The notes under the pieces are model-generated. The model did not search any database. It saw only the letters and a list, made by a program, of their open reading frames with translations, and was not told the origin of the DNA. A stretch of DNA of 61,311 nucleotides, from positions 1 through 61,311 of the forward strand of contig CAIKVR010000175.1 in the NCBI GenBank assembly GCA_903830915.1. Direction: 5' to 3'. Positions 55,436-61,311 of the stretch are shown here, piece by piece. Position numbers and translations under genes: made by a program. The stretch comes from an uncultured Bacteroidales bacterium (GTDB lineage: Bacteria; Bacteroidota; Bacteroidia; Bacteroidales; Paludibacteraceae). Positions within the stretch are counted from its first letter, which is position 1. Every line of letters starts with the position of its first letter.

Positions 55436-56725
55436 TTACTTCTTTTCTAATTGTTTTTGAATCTTTTTAATGGCCGTGTCGATTGATTTTTCGGGTTCTA
55501 TCACATTAAATTCGCCCCAGAATTTTGGATCGGAGAATCCATCTGCTTCATCGCTGATAATCACCGAAGGTTTCAATCGGTCTTTGTAATTAAACGATTT
55601 GACCTCAGCTCCTTGTCCCCAATCGGTTACAGCCATTTCCACCGTGGAAAAATAATTGGTATTGAATAACCGCTTCTTCCAGATTATTTTCATACCCAAC
55701 TCAATTCGGCTATAGGCATAATACCATTTTCCATCTTTTTCCAGGTAATCAACCCTGTATTTCGTTTCGGTAGGATATGCACGCGCATTGAATGGTTTTT
55801 TCTGGATAAACATCGATGCAGCAGCATCTTTATCCTTAATATTCAGACTAAAAACAGCCGTTTTCAAAGCCAGGCTTTTGGCATCGACATAAAGCTTTCC
55901 AACATACATTGGATTGTTTGTAGTTGGACGCTGTTTAAAATCAAGCACATAAATCAGGCGATTATCTTCACGGGTGGAATGATCGAAGGTAAATTCGTAG
56001 TTTGCAATCATATCGTCAGTAAAAATAAACTCGGGATTTTTCATTATATCCAGGTAAAGCGAATTAAATGGTCCACCCTGAAGTTTGAAAGCCAGCGTAT
56101 CCAGCTTATTGTAATCTGTTTGCTTGCGCGATTTGAAGAGTCGCACTGCATCAGCTTTGAGTGATGTGTATGGTTGTTTATTTACTTCCACCACTGCTTC
56201 GGCAAGCGACACGTATGTACGGCTTTTACGGATAGTTTCACGGTAAAACGCCGTCATTAAGGTTGGTGAGTTGAAATAATTCTCACCCCGCTTTTCCAAA
56301 ACTGCACGCATCAGCACTTCAGCATCTTTCGAGATGACATTCAACTCAGGCAGTTCAATCGACGTCGGTTCAAGTTCTATGCGGGCTTTGCCCAAATCGG
56401 CCAACGTAGCCAGTTTGTTTTTATAACCGATAAAACTAATTTTTACTTTCGGATTCTGTAGGTCTTTGGTGATTTTAATCGAATAATCACCTTCGGAATT
56501 GGAAATGGTAGAAATATTAGTCCCAATAACAGTCAGACCGGCATAAGCAAGCGTAGCACCCGATTTTTTATCAACAATTTTACCTTTATACTCTGTAAAA
56601 TTGTCGTTATGTTCTATCTCTGGCAGCGTTGTCGAAGCCATAGCAGCAACAGGCAAAAACAGAAAAGCCAGCAGGATTAGCAAAAAGCCCGAAACCAGTT
56701 TCATTCTAAGATTATGTGTTTTCAT
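55436..56725 (-). CDS. Carboxypeptidase-like-domain (CarboxypepD_reg) secreted or outer-membrane protein
   Basis: This 429-residue protein has a signal peptide (FLLILLAFLFLPVAAMA), then a CarboxypepD_reg-like beta-sandwich (about 45-120; YKGKIVDKKSGATLAYAGLTV, NSEGDYSI). The rest is a beta-rich domain (FYRETIRKSRTYVSLAEAVVEV; VLDFKQRPTTNNPMYVGKLYVD) of the kind seen in Bacteroidota envelope proteins of unknown role. There is no TonB plug and no barrel, so it is not a transporter. The gene stands alone, flanked on each side by related hairpins. An ATG seven codons downstream is also a possible start. Confidence 0.75.
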   Translation of the reverse strand: MKTHNLRMKLVSGFLLILLAFLFLPVAAMASTTLPEIEHNDNFTEYKGKIVDKKSGATLAYAGLTVIGTNISTISNSEGDYSIKITKDLQNPKVKISFIGYKNKLATLADLGKARIELEPTSIELPELNVISKDAEVLMRAVLEKRGENYFNSPTLMTAFYRETIRKSRTYVSLAEAVVEVNKQPYTSLKADAVRLFKSRKQTDYNKLDTLAFKLQGGPFNSLYLDIMKNPEFIFTDDMIANYEFTFDHSTREDNRLIYVLDFKQRPTTNNPMYVGKLYVDAKSLALKTAVFSLNIKDKDAAASMFIQKKPFNARAYPTETKYRVDYLEKDGKWYYAYSRIELGMKIIWKKRLFNTNYFSTVEMAVTDWGQGAEVKSFNYKDRLKPSVIISDEADGFSDPKFWGEFNVIEPEKSIDTAIKKIQKQLEKK

Positions 56726-56754
56726 TGCGCTTTTGTATTAAAAATTACAACATG

Positions 56755-56762
56755 CAAAAATA
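56755..56762 (-). promoter_or_regulatory. Probable -7 element of the 55436 gene
   Basis: TATTTTTG on the minus strand 29 bp before the ATG at 56725. No clear -33 box. Confidence 0.4.
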
Positions 56763-56828
56763 CGATTAAATTTACATCCTTGTTGTATTTTAATTCAAAA
56801 TTACACTGTGCTATCAAAAACAACACCG

Positions 56829-56853
56829 CCCCAGTCGCTCGAAGAGACTGGGG
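56829..56853 (-). terminator. Probable terminator of the endonuclease gene
   Basis: CCCCAGT pairs with ACTGGGG, with CTC-gaa-GAG inside and a 2-nt bulge. It sits 27 bp after the endonuclease stop and is followed, in minus-strand reading, by GGTGTTGTTTTTG. Confidence 0.6.
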
Positions 56854-56880
56854 AGGTAAAAGCAAAATGAGTCATCAGTT

Positions 56881-57921
56881 CTAATGTCTTACTACTATTT
56901 TCTCAGACATTCTGGTAGAACCGGTATAAACAGTAAGCATATACATCCCATTTTGAAGATGGTCGACTGACAAGGTAGTGTCGGCCGATAATTTACCATT
57001 CTGAACTAATATTCCACTAAGATTATAAATGTTATAAGCAGTTGTAGTCGGGTTCTTTACCATAACTTTCAGATAGGTACGAGCCGGACTCGGATAGGTT
57101 GTAAACGTGATAGTTTTCCATGCTTTACCCACGTATTTTCCCCAAATAAATTCTGCAAAATCAGGGTAATCAACAAAAGGATTACGGTTTCTTTGTAGCA
57201 AATAAACGGCATTATTCCGGTTTATTTCTTTTGTACTTACCGGATCCTGTCGATGCCATTTCAATAGTAAAGCAATGGCCTTATCACTAAAAACCGGATA
57301 AGTGCCACCCAGCAACATACTTTCAGTCCCAATGCTTGTCCAACGGCTTGAATAATCTTCATAGCAGGTAACCATATACATATAGTCACGGGCAAAATCA
57401 CCCTTATACTCGTCGGCAGGTTCAAAAACAGTTCCATTGTACTTAGGTGAATACGAGGTAGAATAACCAATCTTAACCACACCATTTGTAAAATCGGTGG
57501 AACCGGTAACAACCCCCAGCGGAAAATTTGATTTGGCCATATTGGCATCATAATCCGATGGATACAAATTATGTAAATCCGTACCCATTGGGATAGAATT
57601 TTCCTGACCCGATGCCACTCCAAACCAACTCTTCGGAAGCGAATGTTCGCGATTTAAACCATAAAAACTTGTACGCTGATTATTAGAATACATATCCCAA
57701 AAATAACCATTCGGATTCCAGTCTGTTGACAGAAAATACGTACTTGAGCTATAATAATCTAATTGGACATGCGGGCGAATAATTGTATAAATAGCTGTTT
57801 TCAGAGCAGCTCCGGCTTTTCCATTGGCAGCATTATAGTATCCATCAGGAGCCTGAGAGTATGTAATTGCTGTAAAAAAGAACATCCACAGTAGGAGTTG
57901 TATTTTACCTATTCGGAACAT
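56881..57921 (-). CDS. Secreted endonuclease I (EndA/NucM family) with T9SS sorting domain
   Basis: The protein has 346 residues from the ATG at 57921, giving signal MFRIGKIQLLLWMFFFTAITYSQ in two overlapping parts; the longer frame begins 13 codons upstream. The nuclease domain carries LNREHSLPKSWF (His93, the catalytic residue of the family) and DLHNLYPSDYDANMAKSNFPLG. The last 75 residues (TYPSPARTYLKVMVKN to KIVVRH) are a T9SS sorting domain. The enzyme cuts DNA outside the cell, probably for nutrient use or biofilm DNA. The gene stands alone between two hairpins that look like terminators. Confidence 0.93.
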   Translation of the reverse strand: MFRIGKIQLLLWMFFFTAITYSQAPDGYYNAANGKAGAALKTAIYTIIRPHVQLDYYSSSTYFLSTDWNPNGYFWDMYSNNQRTSFYGLNREHSLPKSWFGVASGQENSIPMGTDLHNLYPSDYDANMAKSNFPLGVVTGSTDFTNGVVKIGYSTSYSPKYNGTVFEPADEYKGDFARDYMYMVTCYEDYSSRWTSIGTESMLLGGTYPVFSDKAIALLLKWHRQDPVSTKEINRNNAVYLLQRNRNPFVDYPDFAEFIWGKYVGKAWKTITFTTYPSPARTYLKVMVKNPTTTAYNIYNLSGILVQNGKLSADTTLSVDHLQNGMYMLTVYTGSTRMSEKIVVRH

Positions 57922-57957
57922 ATCAGAAATTTTTGAAAGATTATTTTTTTGAGCTTG

Positions 57958-57991
57958 CAAATGTACAAATTATAATCACTGTTGAAAACAA
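57958..57991 (-). promoter_or_regulatory. Probable promoter of the endonuclease gene
   Basis: TACATTTG at 57965-57958 on the minus strand is a perfect -7 box. A TTG at 57991-57989 lies 23 bp upstream, slightly far for a -33 element. Confidence 0.4.
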
Positions 57992-58042
57992 CCAGAAACA
58001 AAAAAGCATATAAATACATTTTCAGTGCTTTATTTCGATAAA

Positions 58043-58073
58043 AAACCCGCTTTTCAAATCGAAAAGCGGGTTT
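58043..58073 (-). terminator. Intrinsic terminator of the CoA-transferase gene
   Basis: AAACCCGCTTTTC (58043-58055) pairs perfectly over 13 bp with GAAAAGCGGGTTT (58061-58073), with a 5-nt loop. In the minus direction a T-run follows (GGGTTTTTTATC), and in the plus direction another (CATTTTTTTT), so it may act both ways. Confidence 0.85.
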
Positions 58074-58097
58074 CATTTTTTTTCTACAAAACAATGC

Positions 58098-59603
58098 CTA
58101 TTGGTACTTTTCCCAATTCGTTGTGAGCATTGAACCGGTTTTCATAAATTCTGTGTGCATTCCAAAACAAGCATGCAAATCGGTTGGTGTATGACAAGGA
58201 CCTGACAAATCCAAATAATCACGAAGTATTTGTTGGTACGAAGGATCTACACAATTTTCGATAATTTCCTCAGCACGTTGAATAGGTGATTTCCCACGCA
58301 GGTCGGCCACACCATGTTCAGTTATGATAATATTCACCGAATGTTCGTTCTGGTCTACATGTGATACCATTGGAACAATTGCACTTATATCACCTTTTTT
58401 AGCGGTGGAAGGTGTGGTGAAAATGGAAATATACGCACTGCGTGTAAAGTCGGCCGAACCACCAATACCGTTCATCATTTTAGAGCCCATAACGTGCGTA
58501 CTGTTCACATTTCCGAAGATATCTGCTTCAAGAGCTGTATTTATAGTAATCAAACCCAAACGACGTGCCAGCTCCGGACTGTTTGACATTTCCTGCGGAC
58601 GAAGCACAATTTTATCGCGGAAAAATTCCAGGTTCTGATACATTTCCTGCAATACAGGTGTGGTAATAGTAAGCGAACAACCACTTGCAAACCTGATTTT
58701 ACCACTTTTCAGCAAATCAATAACTGAGTCCTGAATTACTTCGGTGTACATTTCGAACGATGGAATTTCCGGATTCGTTCCCAGTGAAGCCATTACAGCG
58801 TTGGCAATATTTCCAACACCCGACTGAATAGGCAAGAATTCTGCAGGAATGCGTCCCGATTTAATTTCGGAGGCAAGAAAAGAAGCTACATTCTGACCAA
58901 TTTTATCGGTAACCTCATCCGTTGGCGTAAATCCACCTACTTCATCATCACGATATGTTTCAACCACACAAAGAATCTTTTTTGGATCAACTTTTACCAC
59001 TGGAATACCCATGCGGTCGGACGGCGTAAGCAGCGTCATTGGCAAGCGGTGAGGAGGATCGGCGGGTTCAAAAATATCGTGGAAACCCCTGAGTTCTTTC
59101 GGATGTTTGTGGTTCCATTCCACTATTATATGGTCGGCTAATCCGGCAATGGTTGGTGAAATTCCCACTCCGGTAGTCAGCACCAGTTCGCCTTCAGTTG
59201 TTATATCACACACTTCAAGAATAGCAAAATTAGGGCGTGGCATAAATCCGAAACGTAAATGAGGTGCAATGGACGACAAGTGCATATCAAAATATGGAGC
59301 TCGTTCAGCATTCAAAGCCGAGCGCAAATCTTTGTTAGACTGATACGGAGTGCGGAATAAAACTGCATTGGCACGAGCCAATGCACCATCAAGCGAATCG
59401 CCTGTTGAAGCTCCGGTGTACATTCCTATTTTAAACTCTTTACCTTCGGCATGAAATGCTTCGGCACGTTTGGCAATAGCTGTCGGCACTTCTTTAGGAC
59501 ATCCGGCCGGTGTAAAACCACTAAAACCGATTATATCTCCATCATTTACATAACTTGCGGCCTCTTCGGCACTTACAAACTTATACGTTTCCTGTAATGT
59601 CAT
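58098..59603 (-). CDS. Acetyl-CoA hydrolase/transferase family protein (probable succinyl-CoA:acetate CoA-transferase)
   Basis: The 501-residue cytosolic protein starts with FVSAEEAASYVNDGDIIGFSGFTPAG, the CoA-transferase fold start. IPIQSGVGNIANAVMASL-like text and the segment MYTEVIQDSVIDL follow; Glu288 in that segment is at the position of the glutamyl-CoA intermediate in related enzymes (my alignment by eye). The C-terminal block HGVADLRGKSPIQRA is also diagnostic. It moves CoA between acetate and succinyl-CoA, fitting succinate/propionate-type fermentation. It is monocistronic, with a strong terminator at its end. Confidence 0.92.
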   Translation of the reverse strand: MTLQETYKFVSAEEAASYVNDGDIIGFSGFTPAGCPKEVPTAIAKRAEAFHAEGKEFKIGMYTGASTGDSLDGALARANAVLFRTPYQSNKDLRSALNAERAPYFDMHLSSIAPHLRFGFMPRPNFAILEVCDITTEGELVLTTGVGISPTIAGLADHIIVEWNHKHPKELRGFHDIFEPADPPHRLPMTLLTPSDRMGIPVVKVDPKKILCVVETYRDDEVGGFTPTDEVTDKIGQNVASFLASEIKSGRIPAEFLPIQSGVGNIANAVMASLGTNPEIPSFEMYTEVIQDSVIDLLKSGKIRFASGCSLTITTPVLQEMYQNLEFFRDKIVLRPQEMSNSPELARRLGLITINTALEADIFGNVNSTHVMGSKMMNGIGGSADFTRSAYISIFTTPSTAKKGDISAIVPMVSHVDQNEHSVNIIITEHGVADLRGKSPIQRAEEIIENCVDPSYQQILRDYLDLSGPCHTPTDLHACFGMHTEFMKTGSMLTTNWEKYQ

Positions 59604-59653
59604 TTTTGTTGAAAAAATTAGGTGAGTAAATCAGAAATTTTTCATTTCGGGCA

Positions 59654-59661
59654 CAAAATTA
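59654..59661 (-). promoter_or_regulatory. Probable -7 element of the CoA-transferase gene
   Basis: TAATTTTG on the minus strand, 50 bp before the ATG at 59603, matches TAnnTTTG. No good -33 box is visible. Confidence 0.4.
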
Positions 59662-59909
59662 GCAAATAAATTCCGTTTGTCTATGGAAAAACCGGACTAA
59701 TTAAAGAAATATTTCATTAATTGTTTTTCACTTACGAAATGATAATTATTTTGAAATATTTTTATGATTTAAAACCTTTTTATTTGGAAAAACTACAAAG
59801 AGAAAGCAATATTGAAAAGCCACAGTTTCATTCAGCATATTACTTAAGTTGTGTTTTCGTGTTTATATAAATAAAATCAATTTCAAACCGTTATTTCAAA
59901 AAAAATACG

Positions 59910-59917
59910 GATATTTG
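59910..59917 (+). promoter_or_regulatory. Possible -7 element of pepD
   Basis: GATATTTG, followed by CA, matches the -7 consensus in 7 of 8 positions and lies about 100 bp before the pepD ATG. Confidence 0.3.
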
Positions 59918-59979
59918 CATGAATAAAAAAGAATAATTATTCAGGAAAGAAAATTTTTCCCCGACAAATCATATCTTCC

Positions 59980-60012
59980 AATCGTAAATTACAAATCAAA
60001 AATCGTAAATTA
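59980..60012 (+). repeat. 12-bp direct repeat in the pepD leader
   Basis: AATCGTAAATTA occurs at 59980-59991 and again at 60001-60012, a 21-bp period, ending 7 bp before the ATG. The copy next to the start covers the ribosome-binding region. Confidence 0.6.
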
Positions 60013-60019
60013 TATAAGT

Positions 60020-61311
60020 ATGAATACAACTGATATCCGCAATCTGGAACCCAAACCGATTTGGGAAAACTTCTACAGTCTGACCCGCGTTCCGCGTCCT
60101 TCACACAAAAAAGAAGAAATCGGTGCTTTTCTTGAAAGTTTCGGAAAATCGCTCGGACTTGAAACACTTCGCGATGAAATAGGAAATGTGCTTGTTCGCA
60201 AACCTGCCACACCGGGCATGGAGAGCCGTAAAGGTGTGGTACTTCAGGCACACATGGACATGGTTCCACAGAAAAACAGTAACGTTGCACACAATTTCCA
60301 AACCGACCCAATTGATGCATATATCGATGGCGAATGGGTAACCGCTCGTGATACAACTCTTGGTGCCGACAACGGTATTGGACTAGCGGCAGCAATGTCT
60401 ATTCTTCAGTCGAAGGACGTTCCACATCCTGCCATTGAAATGTTTATCACTGTGGATGAAGAAACCGGTATGTTTGGCGCATTCGGACTTCAACCCAATT
60501 TCCTGAATGGAGATATTTTGATAAATATGGATTCAGAAGATGAAGGTGAACTGTATGTTGGTTGCGCCGGTGGAATTGATGCTGATATTACTTTCCGTTA
60601 TAAGGAAGTTGAAATTCCTGAAGGTGATGTGGCGTTGAAAGTATCGCTTACCGGACTGAAAGGTGGTCACTCGGGTGTAGATATTCATTTGCAACGCGCC
60701 AATGCCAACAAGTTGATGTTCCGCTTTCTGAAAGAAGCTGTAGCAGAACTGGAAGCTCGTTTGGCAAGTATTGATGGAGGTAGTTTGCGCAATGCCATTC
60801 CACGTGAAGCATTTGCAGTGATAACTGTTCCGGCCGATGGTGTTGACGATATGATTGATTTCGTACAGGAGTGCGAAGAATTATTCATAACCGAATATCA
60901 GGGTGTTGAAGATAAAATTTCATTTACCGTTGAGCAGGTTGATTTACCAACCGGATTGATTCCAGAAGAAGTACAGGACGATTTAATTAATGGTGTAACC
61001 GCTTGCCCCAATGGCGTTTCACGTTTTATTCCGGAATTGCCAACTGTAGTGGAAACCTCTAATAATCTGGCCATTATCAAATCGGATGGAAATTCAGTAA
61101 TTGTTCGTTGCCTGATTCGCAGCTCGGTGGAAAGCCGCAAAGAAGAACTGGCTTCGATGGTGGTAAGCGTATTCTCACTGGCAGGTGCTAAGGTGGACTT
61201 AGTAGGTGGATATCCGGGTTGGAAACCAAATCTTGAATCGCCAATCTTGAAAGTAATGAGCAAAGTGTACGAAGATAAATTTGGCAAAACCCCAAAGGTA
61301 ATGATTATTCA
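60020..61311 (+). CDS. pepD: Aminoacyl-histidine dipeptidase (PepD, M20 family), 3' end cut by window
   Basis: Translation from the ATG at 60020 stays open for 430 codons to the window edge; a full PepD is about 485 residues, so some 55 are missing. The M20 metal ligands are seen in VVLQAHMDMVP (His and Asp), TLGADNGIGLA (bridging Asp) and TVDEETGMFGA (Glu pair). LTGLKGGHSGVDIHLQRANA is the lid-domain block typical of PepD. It is a cytosolic zinc dipeptidase with broad specificity, including Xaa-His dipeptides. It starts MNTTDIRNLEPKPIWENFY, close to Bacteroides relatives in shape. Confidence 0.95.
   Translation, partial: MNTTDIRNLEPKPIWENFYSLTRVPRPSHKKEEIGAFLESFGKSLGLETLRDEIGNVLVRKPATPGMESRKGVVLQAHMDMVPQKNSNVAHNFQTDPIDAYIDGEWVTARDTTLGADNGIGLAAAMSILQSKDVPHPAIEMFITVDEETGMFGAFGLQPNFLNGDILINMDSEDEGELYVGCAGGIDADITFRYKEVEIPEGDVALKVSLTGLKGGHSGVDIHLQRANANKLMFRFLKEAVAELEARLASIDGGSLRNAIPREAFAVITVPADGVDDMIDFVQECEELFITEYQGVEDKISFTVEQVDLPTGLIPEEVQDDLINGVTACPNGVSRFIPELPTVVETSNNLAIIKSDGNSVIVRCLIRSSVESRKEELASMVVSVFSLAGAKVDLVGGYPGWKPNLESPILKVMSKVYEDKFGKTPKVMII

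Larger units (their letters stand above)
59604..60019. other. Divergent promoter region between CoA-transferase and pepD
   Basis: This 416-bp AT-rich gap holds the start regions of two divergent genes. Besides the elements listed separately I see no gene, RNA or strong hairpin. A minus-strand open frame reaching into its right end is antisense to pepD and is treated as chance. Confidence 0.6.

Noticed and set aside
59937-60395. Minus-strand 152-codon open frame
   Set aside because: Antisense to the start of pepD, which has intact M20 metal motifs; Cys/His-rich translation looks spurious.

Overview
The window looks like a chromosome segment of an AT-rich, anaerobic Bacteroidales-type bacterium (phylum Bacteroidota). 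Support comes from SusC/SusD proteins, TAnnTTTG-type -7 promoter elements, two proteins with type IX secretion (T9SS) sorting domains, four sulfatases of the serine type used by anaerobes, and an acetate-type CoA-transferase. The genus is not determinable by eye. I saw no tRNA, rRNA or CRISPR array.

Region 1 (about 0.2-45.7 kb, all minus strand) is one large polysaccharide utilization locus (PUL). Read in the direction of transcription it starts with a membrane-spanning regulator (43196-45736). Next is a near-continuous run of 14 genes (42827 down to 10954): four sulfatases, three GH43-type proteins, a GH3, two GH2, a sialate-O-acetylesterase-type esterase, a GH38-like protein, a duplicated beta-helix protein with a T9SS tag, and a GH38 alpha-mannosidase. 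That run ends at an intrinsic terminator (10885-10915). Two GH92 alpha-mannosidase genes follow, then SusC, SusD and a DUF3823-type lipoprotein. The enzyme set points to a sulfated, probably acylated, mannose-containing heteropolysaccharide; the substrate is inference.

The most notable signal is regulatory. Each of the three PUL transcription units is headed by the same element: three TTAAT boxes at an exact 11-bp period, ending exactly 10 bp before a perfect TAnnTTTG -7 element (6082-6126, 10775-10819, 42902-42946, minus strand). The only regulator in the locus has a LamG-like and kelch periplasmic part, one transmembrane helix, and a cytoplasmic SARP-type output (winged helix plus BTAD-like helical domain). 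SARPs of actinobacteria are known to bind direct repeats at 11-bp spacing just upstream of the -10 box. The window therefore suggests a self-contained transmembrane SARP switch for a PUL, replacing the usual hybrid two-component or ECF-sigma systems, neither of which is visible here.

Region 2 (about 45.9-47.1 kb) is a boundary: an IS66-type transposase remnant and a hypothetical gene. Upstream of the latter lies a separate array of five TGTRAT repeats, also at an exact 11-bp period.

Region 3 (47.5-61.3 kb) is ordinary chromosome: metG, a CPA2 cation/proton antiporter, a TerC-family membrane protein, an MFS transporter with an esterase, a carboxypeptidase-like-domain protein, a secreted endonuclease I with T9SS tag, an acetyl-CoA hydrolase/transferase, and the first 430 codons of a PepD-type dipeptidase cut by the window edge.
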